A stretch of 64,000 nucleotides of DNA from contig JALOBY010000003.1 in NCBI GenBank assembly GCA_023228045.1, positions 28,069 to 92,068 on the forward strand. Reading direction: 5' to 3'. The notes beneath the pieces are model-generated. The model saw only the letters and a program-made list of their open reading frames with translations. It did no database searches and was not told the DNA's origin. This DNA is from Endomicrobiales bacterium (GTDB taxonomy: Bacteria > Elusimicrobiota > Endomicrobiia > Endomicrobiales > JALOBY01). Both the position numbers and the translations under genes were made by a program. Shown piece after piece: positions 26,297-33,761 of this stretch (positions are counted from its first letter, which is position 1; every line of letters starts with the position of its first letter).

Positions 26297-27433
26297 CTAT
26301 TTATATATACCTAATAGTCTTTTTTTCATGATTTCCCAACTATATTTTTTATCATATAATAATCTCCCATTTTTCCCCATTTCAATACATTTACCAGGAT
26401 TATTTTTTAAATACTGCACTGCTGCAAAGAAGGATTTTGCATCATAATCTATTACTATACCAATGTTTTCTTCTTCAACAACTTTATCAATACCAATTCC
26501 CCTGGAAACTATTATAGGTTTTTTAAAAGCCATTGCTTCATAAAACTTATTCGGAGCAGAATACTTATGATTAATAATTTCAGGATCGTATGTCGCGAAA
26601 AGAACATCAGCTTTGGCTTCAAGAAGCAATGCGCTGTTATAATCCATTTCTCCATAAAAAACAATATTGTTATGTTTTTTTGACAATTCTTTAAAGTATT
26701 CACTAAGTTTGCCATAGCCGCCAATATGCAACTCAATATCAGGATTAACTGAAATTAAATTTCCAATCTCCGATAACAATCTGCCATTTTGCAATAATCC
26801 AACATAAACAATTCTAAATCGATTATTCTGTTTATTCAATGAAATTGAATCATTAGCAAAGTTGATTTCTGGCGTGTTATGAATAACAATTATATTCTTA
26901 GGTTTTGTTTTACTCATCTGCTCATATCTGTTTTCATTACAAATAATCACGGTATCAGCGTTATTTATGATCCCTATTTCTAAATTTTCTATAAATCTCT
27001 TAAGAAATTTTGGGACGGGCCGTGAATGTATATAATAATCATAAATATCATATATTAATTTCTTTTTAAATATTTTTGAAATAAGAAATGACGGTAATGC
27101 TGTTTCAAAATCACAACAATGGATTATGTCAAACGAATTTAAGTTTTTTAACATTCTAATTAGCAACCACAATTGGAAAAGGATGAGTTTACCTAACGAC
27201 TTGTATCCATCCCCATAATTACTTCTTATTTTGAAATAAGCTATTTTGAAATTATTTTTTTCAGACAACGAACTAAGTTTGCTTGTACCAAAACCATCTC
27301 TATCCCAACCTAAAACAAGTAATTTGCAATTATATTCTATTAGAGTATTAATTTCTTTTGTAGCTCTTGAGTCATTGAATATAGAAGTTGACCTCAAATA
27401 AACCACTCTAAGTTTATCGTTTGTTAACAACAT
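26297..27433 (-). CDS. GT4-family glycosyltransferase
   Basis: 378 residues, GT-B fold. The N domain has VVYLRSTSIFNDSRATKEI and FDIIHCCDFETALPSFLISK. The C domain has IVYVGLLQNGRLLSEIG, LHIGGYGKLSEYF and APNKFYEAMAFKKPIIVSRG (the Glu motif). It most resembles group 1 transferases of O-antigen or capsule loci. The DNA looks richer in A+T than the flanking housekeeping genes, which fits exchange of the polysaccharide locus by transfer; I did not compute this. AGGAG precedes the start. Confidence 0.87.
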   Translation of the reverse strand: MLLTNDKLRVVYLRSTSIFNDSRATKEINTLIEYNCKLLVLGWDRDGFGTSKLSSLSEKNNFKIAYFKIRSNYGDGYKSLGKLILFQLWLLIRMLKNLNSFDIIHCCDFETALPSFLISKIFKKKLIYDIYDYYIHSRPVPKFLKRFIENLEIGIINNADTVIICNENRYEQMSKTKPKNIIVIHNTPEINFANDSISLNKQNNRFRIVYVGLLQNGRLLSEIGNLISVNPDIELHIGGYGKLSEYFKELSKKHNNIVFYGEMDYNSALLLEAKADVLFATYDPEIINHKYSAPNKFYEAMAFKKPIIVSRGIGIDKVVEEENIGIVIDYDAKSFFAAVQYLKNNPGKCIEMGKNGRLLYDKKYSWEIMKKRLLGIYK

Positions 27434-27453
27434 ATAAAACTACTCCTGAGTTT

Positions 27454-28566
27454 TTAGTTACTTGCATTTGTAGTGATTAAACCTTTATAAATTTTTAAAT
27501 AATTATTTGCCATTATAATATCAGAATATTTTTCCATAACAACCAATTTTGCATTTTCCCCAAGAACTTGCCTAAGCGTTTTATCAAGGGCTAATATGCT
27601 CATAGCTGCAGAAATACTTTGTATATTTGGTTGCACAATTAAACCAGATACATTGTTTATTACCATTTCAGGAACATCACCAACAGCCGTTGTAACAACC
27701 GCTTTACCATGCGCCATTGCCTCTAAAAGCGCATAGGGGCTTGCTTCATCATACGAAGGTAAAACAAAAATATCGGATATATTATAAACAAGTGAGACAT
27801 CATTGGTATCGCCAATAAATATCACATTTTTTTCAATGTTAAGAGTTTTTACCAAATCTTCGCACTTTCGCTTTAGTTTCCCATCACCTGCAATAATTAA
27901 TTTTACACTAATTGGTATTCGGCAAATTTCTCCAAAAGCATTAATCAGGTTTATTATCCCTTTCTCAGGTGATAAGCGGCCAACAAATGAAAAAAGTACC
28001 TCATCTTTGATACCAAAATTCCGTCTTGTATTAGCCTTTTGAACATCGGAAAACTCTTTTACATCATCAAATGATACACCGTTACTTACTATTGTAATTC
28101 TGGCTTGGTTTACTTTATGATTTATCAAAATCTTTTTAACCTTTCTTGATGTAGCAGCAACATGGTCAAAAAAATGCAATACAAATTTATCTAACAACTC
28201 GAAAAAATTGAATTTTTCTATCCAATTGTGGCATGTAGCAAGTATTTTAACACCTGTTTTTTGTTTTAGGATCAATGCATATAAATCAGGTTTTATTCCG
28301 TTTGCATGAACAATTTGATAGTTTTCTTCTTTTATAACTCGGTTGAGTGATGCAATAACACTTTTATCATACATTGACTTGCAGGCAAAGACATAGTTTT
28401 TTATACCCATACTTGTTAGAGTGCTGTTAAACTCATTGTTAACTTCTCTGAAAATATTTACAACTGCGCAGTTGTGCCCAAGTGCGATAAGGCGTTTTGA
28501 AAGTGTTAACACAAAACGTTCACTACCATAAATTTTTTTTGCGCTAAGAAGCAATAGAATATTCAT
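27454..28566 (-). CDS. GT4-family glycosyltransferase
   Basis: 370 residues, GT-B fold. It begins NILLLLSAKKIYGSERFVLT, with YQIVHANGIKPDLYAL, the C-domain entry LFSFVGRLSPEKGIINLINA, KLIIAGDGKLKRKCEDL, VIFIGDTNDVSLVYNISDIF and LPSYDEASPYALLEAMAHGK with the two Glu of the donor-binding motif. A paralogue of the two other GT4 genes here; the sugar is unknown. It is spaced 20 bases from the next gene downstream, so the two are probably co-transcribed. Confidence 0.9.
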   Translation of the reverse strand: MNILLLLSAKKIYGSERFVLTLSKRLIALGHNCAVVNIFREVNNEFNSTLTSMGIKNYVFACKSMYDKSVIASLNRVIKEENYQIVHANGIKPDLYALILKQKTGVKILATCHNWIEKFNFFELLDKFVLHFFDHVAATSRKVKKILINHKVNQARITIVSNGVSFDDVKEFSDVQKANTRRNFGIKDEVLFSFVGRLSPEKGIINLINAFGEICRIPISVKLIIAGDGKLKRKCEDLVKTLNIEKNVIFIGDTNDVSLVYNISDIFVLPSYDEASPYALLEAMAHGKAVVTTAVGDVPEMVINNVSGLIVQPNIQSISAAMSILALDKTLRQVLGENAKLVVMEKYSDIIMANNYLKIYKGLITTNASN

Positions 28567-28689
28567 TAATTGATGTATGCCTTAAACATTAAAATTGAGT
28601 ATAATAACTTGTCGTGGTTTTCTTTTCCGTTAAGCGATTTATACCAACTCTAGTAATATTGCACATGGATTATTCCCAGAAGATTTAAC

Positions 28690-29658
28690 CTATTTTTGAA
28701 TTTTTACAAGCTCGGCAAATGTCAATTTTTCTCTTACTATTGAAGTTATTCCCATAAAGGCCACACAAAGCAGTTGAATTGCGTGCAAAGTTAAAATATA
28801 TCCAAAAGCAATGTTTTTTTCAACACCAAAAATAGCAAGTGTGCTTACCCCAACAAACTCAACTGTTCCAACATACCCGGGCGCGCTTGGCAATATAGCG
28901 GCAAAGCCAATTGCTATCATTACAAAAAGACACTGTTGATATGTTAACTGCAATGAAAATGCAGAGGCCACAGTAAAGAAAACACTTGCTTCAATTAGCC
29001 ATATTATAACTGACAACAATAATGTCAAAAACAATATTTTTCTTTCGTGAAGTATTTCAAGCCCACCAGCAAAATTATTTATTAAATGAAAAAGACGATC
29101 TTTAAATTTTTGCGAAAATGGCAAAATAGCCGGTAGTTTTAATACAAGTTCCTTGTTTTTTGAGTATGTTATAAGAAAAACGAATGCTCCAATAAAAATA
29201 ATTGAGGCAGTTATAAGTGTGTTTTTTATGCCGCTTGGCAAAGCGTTTAACATCAGCATTGATAAGGCAAGTAAAAAAACATACGCCACTCCGTCAAAGA
29301 TCCGTTCAATAACAATTGTAGCAAGCACACTGCTTTTTGAAACTAAAGCTTTTTTGCCTGTTATGTATGCCCTTACAATTTCACCTATTCTAAATGGCAA
29401 TGTGTTGTTTGCGAAAAAACCAATTGCTAAAAATGAAAAACATCTTTTAGTAGGCAAATTTACAAGCTTAGACAAAAGCATTTTCCACCTAAAACTTCTT
29501 ATAACAAAAGAGGAACAATAAAGAACCGCACCCACAAGTAAAAGCAGCCAATTTGATGCCTTAACAAACTCAAAAGAACTCTTTAAGTCAATTTGCCTAA
29601 GTGTTAAAAAAAGCAGTACTGCACCTATAAGCAATCCTACAAAAACTTTTTTATTCAT
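28690..29658 (-). CDS. YbhN/UPF0104-family integral membrane protein (flippase-like)
   Basis: 322 residues with about eight membrane segments. It belongs to the family of the lysylphosphatidylglycerol synthase membrane domain: FVIRSFRWKMLLSKL, the phi-FANNTLPFRIGEIVRAYITG motif, and AAILPSAPGYVGTVEFVGVS. Such stand-alone proteins sit in glycan or glycolipid loci and are thought to move or regulate lipid-linked products. The function is not established. It overlaps the secretin-like gene by 8 bases, linking the glycan locus to the Tol-Pal block. Confidence 0.82.
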   Translation of the reverse strand: MNKKVFVGLLIGAVLLFLTLRQIDLKSSFEFVKASNWLLLLVGAVLYCSSFVIRSFRWKMLLSKLVNLPTKRCFSFLAIGFFANNTLPFRIGEIVRAYITGKKALVSKSSVLATIVIERIFDGVAYVFLLALSMLMLNALPSGIKNTLITASIIFIGAFVFLITYSKNKELVLKLPAILPFSQKFKDRLFHLINNFAGGLEILHERKILFLTLLLSVIIWLIEASVFFTVASAFSLQLTYQQCLFVMIAIGFAAILPSAPGYVGTVEFVGVSTLAIFGVEKNIAFGYILTLHAIQLLCVAFMGITSIVREKLTFAELVKIQK

Positions 29659-30559
29659 TATCCATTTCCCATAGTTGAATTATTAACGCAATTCTTGAGC
29701 CGGCATTTAAAACACTTTCCTTGTTGAATACTTGACCTACTTCGTTTATAGATGCCATAAACGGAAGCGAAAAGGCAAGCTCCCTTGTTTCTTTTGTTAT
29801 AACATCGTTAAGCAATATTGAGTTTTCTCTAGACCTTTGTAATTGCATCATTGCAGTCGTTTTGGTATTCGTGCTTGCACTTTGCCAATAAGCATTTAAA
29901 GCTACACTTACGCCAATTTGCGCACTTTGCGTTGAGATAATTACAGGTGTAAGGTTTATTGAAAGCTCAGCAGAATAATCTTTTGAATAATCACTCTTAA
30001 AACTAATTGTTGCGGTTGAACCATAGGGTGTAATGAAATTTGCAGATTCGTATATCTTTTTGGCCTCACCATTTATGTCAAGGTTGTAAAGCTTAGAGAA
30101 CTCACTTTTTGTTAATAAAATAGTTTTCAAATCAGCAGTAGAGCTTATTAAACCTTGTTCGTAATTCCTGCTCATTTCAAGAATAAAAACTTTCATTTGC
30201 ACAGTTTCAAGTTTTGAATCTGATATAGCAATAAAACTTGTGATATCATTAAATTGATTGGTAAACGCACTGACCACTAAACTATTGGTATCATTGTCGC
30301 ATAGTACAGTTATTGAGCTAAAAGAAAGTTTAAGTTTTTCACTAAGAACTTGCGGTACTATGTAATTAAGCGGAAAGGTTTTTGTGATTATCTCAAATTC
30401 CTTTACCCTATTTAAAGGCAAATCTGAAGTTGCTACTTTTTTTGTAATTGGAGTAATTTCTTTTGAGTTTTTTTTGTGTTTTGTTCTGTCAGCTTCCATG
30501 GAAGCTGACAGAACAAAACAAAGTGTAAAAATAAGTAAACACAAACAAATTTTTTTCAT
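29651..30559 (-). CDS. Exported protein with secretin-like features, function unknown
   Basis: 302 residues with an N-terminal signal peptide (MKKICLCLLIFTLCFVLSAS). The middle (NSLVVSAFTNQFNDITSFIA, then VQMKVFILEMSR) resembles the last N domain and entry strand of secretins such as GspD/PilQ, where two similar phrases mark the N3-secretin junction. The C-terminal half is beta-rich (AELSINLTPVIISTQSAQ; RIALIIQLWEM). It is far shorter than a full secretin and lacks the VPILGDIP signature, so it may be a truncated or divergent relative. It sits directly after tolB with no gap, so it is probably made with the Tol-Pal proteins. Confidence 0.55.
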   Translation of the reverse strand: MKKICLCLLIFTLCFVLSASMEADRTKHKKNSKEITPITKKVATSDLPLNRVKEFEIITKTFPLNYIVPQVLSEKLKLSFSSITVLCDNDTNSLVVSAFTNQFNDITSFIAISDSKLETVQMKVFILEMSRNYEQGLISSTADLKTILLTKSEFSKLYNLDINGEAKKIYESANFITPYGSTATISFKSDYSKDYSAELSINLTPVIISTQSAQIGVSVALNAYWQSASTNTKTTAMMQLQRSRENSILLNDVITKETRELAFSLPFMASINEVGQVFNKESVLNAGSRIALIIQLWEMDNE

Positions 30560-31828
30560 TTAGTTTGACCAATCCGGTGTTACAGAACTACCTTTTATAT
30601 TGCTCAATAATCTTTTAAAAGTTCCGTCAAGCGATATTATAAACAATAAAGATTTATTTTTTACTTTTTCTGAGTACACAATAAACCTGCCGTCGGCAGA
30701 CCATGATGGGTTTTCCGCATTAGTTGTACCATAAGTTAATCTATTTATATCATTACTTTTCATATCAAAAACATAAAGTTCATAATTTTTTGTTCCGCTA
30801 AGCATTGAAAAAACAATTTTATTTCCACGCGGCGACCAGCGAGGCGAATCGCAGTAGCCGTTTAAAGGCACTTTGCGAACATTTACACCATCTAAATTCA
30901 TTATATAAAGCTGAGGATACCCACTCCTATCAGATATAAACGCAATCTCTTTTGCGCTTGGTGAAAAAGTAGGGCTTGTGTTGATTTTACCCTCAAAAGT
31001 TAACTGCCTTAAGAGTTTGCCCTGTAAATTGATTAAATAAAGGTTTGGACCGTGTTTGCCGTTTTGCGTTAGGGCAATGCTCTGATCATCAGGTGAAAAT
31101 ATGGCGGCTGTGTTTATACCCTGTTTTTTAGATATTATCACATTATTCATTGTTGCAAGTGTAAGCATGGCAATATCAGGGTTTACATCACGATAGGTTG
31201 TATATACAATTTTGCTTTTATCTGCAGACCACTTTGGCAAAATAGCAATTGAACTATCAAATGTTAGTTGTTTTAATCCATGCCCATCATAATCTATGCA
31301 GTAAAGCTCTTTAGAGCCAGTTGAATTGTTAGCAAATACAATTTTTGTTGAAGCAACACCTCTCTCACCTACGAGTCGAAAAATAATTTCATCACTTATG
31401 TTATGGGCGCATTCTCTAAGCATTGAGGATGTAAAAACATAAGAGCTTTGCCATATTACTGTTTTGCCTAAAGTATCACTTAAACTCGCATACAAAACCT
31501 GTTTGTTTTGGATTTGAGTAATTTTGCCTGCAACTAGCAAATCAACACCTATGTTCTCCCACTCGCTAAGTTGCTCTAACTGCCCAGTGTATACTGGACC
31601 GCCGTCAATTAAGTTAAAGTACCTTGAAAGAAGTAAATCACGCCTTATTATTGAAGAGAGTTCTTTTCCTGCACCGTCTTGCGAAGTTGTGCCAATAAAT
31701 TCGCTGACACCAATATCAGTTCTACTTCCATGTGAAGTAAGTTTTAAATAAATATCGGAGCAGAAAGCATAAGAGCTGCCAAAAACTAATAATAAAACCA
31801 CACAAATAACTTTAAAGCGTATTTTCAT
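30560..31828 (-). CDS. tolB: Tol-Pal system beta-propeller protein TolB
   Basis: A periplasmic TolB that binds Pal and helps keep the outer membrane tethered during division. 422 residues with a signal peptide (VICVVLLLVFGSSYAFC). The N-terminal TolB domain has DLLLSRYFNLIDGG and the unit GVDLLVAGKI. It is followed by six propeller blades carrying the repeated IVYT/IAFISDRSG/PSWSADGRFIVYSE phrases. It lies 3 bases downstream of the TonB/TolA-like gene. Confidence 0.93.
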   Translation of the reverse strand: MKIRFKVICVVLLLVFGSSYAFCSDIYLKLTSHGSRTDIGVSEFIGTTSQDGAGKELSSIIRRDLLLSRYFNLIDGGPVYTGQLEQLSEWENIGVDLLVAGKITQIQNKQVLYASLSDTLGKTVIWQSSYVFTSSMLRECAHNISDEIIFRLVGERGVASTKIVFANNSTGSKELYCIDYDGHGLKQLTFDSSIAILPKWSADKSKIVYTTYRDVNPDIAMLTLATMNNVIISKKQGINTAAIFSPDDQSIALTQNGKHGPNLYLINLQGKLLRQLTFEGKINTSPTFSPSAKEIAFISDRSGYPQLYIMNLDGVNVRKVPLNGYCDSPRWSPRGNKIVFSMLSGTKNYELYVFDMKSNDINRLTYGTTNAENPSWSADGRFIVYSEKVKNKSLLFIISLDGTFKRLLSNIKGSSVTPDWSN

Positions 31829-31831
31829 AAT

Positions 31832-32422
31832 TTACTCAATAAAAGAGAACTCAAAAAAAACACCAAGATAATTTTCATTAAAACCTTCCGGCAATGGGGC
31901 AAAAGGGTTTGCTAAAAGCACCGCGCGCAGTGCTTGCTGGTCAAATGTTTTATCATTAGAACTATTTTTGATACGCACATCGGTAATTTGCCCGTTTTTT
32001 TCTATTTTAAAATAAACAACTGCTTTATAGCGCCCGGTATTTATTGACCATTGCCAATTTGAATTGATTTTTTTTACAATGGCATTTGTATAGTAGTTGT
32101 AAGGAAAGCGGGCGTTGTCTAATGCAATTTGGTTTGATTGTTTCAGAGTGCTTGCTTGTTTCTGTTCTTTTGGTAAGTCGGGTACATTTTTTTGTTCTAT
32201 TTTTTTTATTGGTTTTTTACTTTTTTGCTTTTTCAAATTAATACTGTCTTTTTCCTCTTTGACAACTTCAAGTACTGTTTGCTTAGTGTCTTGCGCATAA
32301 TAAACAAGCTCAAATGGAACGGTTATGTTGATAGTTTTATTTTGGCCGATGGAAAGAAAAGCAATCAGCCCAATATGCAACAGCAGAGAGATAAAAAAAG
32401 TGAACTCAAGGTTTTTGAGCAT
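31832..32422 (-). CDS. TonB/TolA-like energy-transducing protein
   Basis: 196 residues. One N-terminal membrane anchor (FTFFISLLLHIGLIAFLSIG) is followed by a Lys-rich periplasmic linker (about residues 55-95). The TonB C-terminal domain follows, with AVVYFKIEKNGQITDVRIK and FDQQALRAVLLANPFAPLPE. Its place between cpoB and tolB suggests the TolA role: carrying proton-motive energy from TolQR to TolB-Pal. No tolQ/tolR or exbBD is in the window. It overlaps cpoB by 17 bases. Confidence 0.85.
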   Translation of the reverse strand: MLKNLEFTFFISLLLHIGLIAFLSIGQNKTINITVPFELVYYAQDTKQTVLEVVKEEKDSINLKKQKSKKPIKKIEQKNVPDLPKEQKQASTLKQSNQIALDNARFPYNYYTNAIVKKINSNWQWSINTGRYKAVVYFKIEKNGQITDVRIKNSSNDKTFDQQALRAVLLANPFAPLPEGFNENYLGVFFEFSFIE

Positions 32423-33122
32423 CTTGGCCCTTTGTTTGGACCTTTTGGGCGGACATTTTTGCTTCTTGTGAATCTGGGAACTCAGAGTACAATTGTTTTA
32501 GAAGTGTTTTTGTTTTTTCACCGTTGCCAATTTTTTCATAGCAGTCCGCGAGTTTATATAGCACAGACGGACTTAACTCCATGTTCGTTTTGTTATTTAA
32601 AAAAAGCTCAAACTTAGTTATAGCGTCATCAAAAGATTTTTTTGAGTAGTAGGAATCGGCCAAATAGTAGTTTGCCTTATCTGAAAGTTCTGTATCAGGG
32701 TATTTTTCAAGATATGTTTCAAACCCTGTTATAGCGAGGTCATATTTGCCGTTTGAATAATCATTGTAAGCCAGATTGTAAAGCGCAGATGGGCTTGGAG
32801 CTATTGAAAGCGTAGTGCCAGAAAGCTGCTCAAAAAGTTTATCTAGCCGTTGAGAAAAGTTCGCATCTACATCATCAAGTTTTTGCCCAAGAGAAGACAT
32901 TCTATTTTGTGTTTCTTTTAGGTTGGAACCGAGTATATCTAACTTTCTTGAAAAACTCTCAGTTTTATTAGAAACATCTGCCTGATTTGTTTGAAGTTCA
33001 TTTATTTTAAGTTGTAGTTTATAGATATCTTCTCGCAAACCTGAAACCTCCGTACTGGTTGCGATACAGCCAGACAATAAAAATAAAAAAATAAATGTTA
33101 AACCAAAGATATAGCGAATCAT
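32406..33122 (-). CDS. Tol-Pal system protein CpoB/YbgF (lipoprotein form)
   Basis: 238 residues. The signal peptide ends in a lipobox (LLSGC, Cys19), so this copy appears lipid-anchored, unlike the soluble periplasmic E. coli CpoB. A coiled coil follows at about residues 25-95 (LREDIYKLQLKINELQTN; LGSNLKETQNRMSSLGQKLD), then three TPR-like units (YNLAYNDYSNGKYDLAITGF, ANYYLADSYYSKKSFDDAI, LYKLADCYEKIGNGEKT). It coordinates cell-wall synthesis with outer-membrane constriction in E. coli. It overlaps pal by 4 bases. Confidence 0.88.
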   Translation of the reverse strand: MIRYIFGLTFIFLFLLSGCIATSTEVSGLREDIYKLQLKINELQTNQADVSNKTESFSRKLDILGSNLKETQNRMSSLGQKLDDVDANFSQRLDKLFEQLSGTTLSIAPSPSALYNLAYNDYSNGKYDLAITGFETYLEKYPDTELSDKANYYLADSYYSKKSFDDAITKFELFLNNKTNMELSPSVLYKLADCYEKIGNGEKTKTLLKQLYSEFPDSQEAKMSAQKVQTKGQDAQKP

Positions 33123-33619
33123 TTTCCTCTTACTTTTGTTTCAGCTCGTCTATTTTTCGCATATGCATTTTCATTATCAGAATCATCTAACAAATTTTCT
33201 TTACCATACGAAATTGTGCCTATATTACCTGCTGGAACTCCAAGAGATATATAATAATCACGAACAGCCGAGGCCCGTTTTTGACCAAGTGCAAGGTTGT
33301 ACTCAATAGTACCGCGTTGATCGCAGTATCCTTCAACTATTATGTTAGCGATTGAATACTCTTTTAAATAACTCGCATTCTTTTTTAATACATCGCTCGC
33401 GCTGTCACTCAAGTCGTAAGAGTCATAGTCAAAACTTATGTTTACAAGTCCTTCAATCGATTTCCAATCTTTGAAACGAACTGACGCCTCATCCGAATCT
33501 TTGTTAGTGTCGCTAACTTGCGGCACAATCGTCTCAGTTGGTTTAATTATTTGTTTTTTTGCGCAACCGGCATTAAAAATTAAAGTAACTGCGAGTAAAA
33601 CAAGGAATATTTTTGACAT
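33119..33619 (-). CDS. pal: Peptidoglycan-associated lipoprotein Pal
   Basis: 166 residues. A lipoprotein signal ends at FNAGC (Cys19), followed by a short Lys-rich linker and an OmpA-like peptidoglycan-binding domain: VNISFDYDSYDLSD, IIVEGYCDQRGTIEYNLALG and GQKRASAVRDYYISLGV. It anchors the outer membrane to the cell wall. GGAGG precedes the start and a clear promoter lies about 40 bases upstream. It is the first gene of the pal-cpoB-tonB-tolB unit. Confidence 0.95.
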   Translation of the reverse strand: MSKIFLVLLAVTLIFNAGCAKKQIIKPTETIVPQVSDTNKDSDEASVRFKDWKSIEGLVNISFDYDSYDLSDSASDVLKKNASYLKEYSIANIIVEGYCDQRGTIEYNLALGQKRASAVRDYYISLGVPAGNIGTISYGKENLLDDSDNENAYAKNRRAETKVRGK

Positions 33620-33656
33620 TTTTCTGCCTCCATTTCAATTTGATATATTTTTAAAT

Positions 33657-33685
33657 ATTTTACCCGAATGCGACGAGTGTGTCAA
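33657..33685 (-). promoter_or_regulatory. Strong sigma70-type promoter for the pal operon
   Basis: On the minus strand a perfect TTGACA (33685-33680) and TAAAAT (33662-33657) are separated by exactly 17 bases. It lies in the 142-bp gap after uvrA, just ahead of pal. Confidence 0.72.
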
Positions 33686-33761
33686 GTATTATGTAAAATA
33701 TTAGTTTAAAGTTATCAGATTACTTACGAGTCACGGAATTTTAATTAAACATTATCAATAT

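Noticed and set aside
28567..28689. Promoter for the glycosyltransferase genes
   Set aside because: No -35/-10 pair with good spacing was found in this 123-bp gap.
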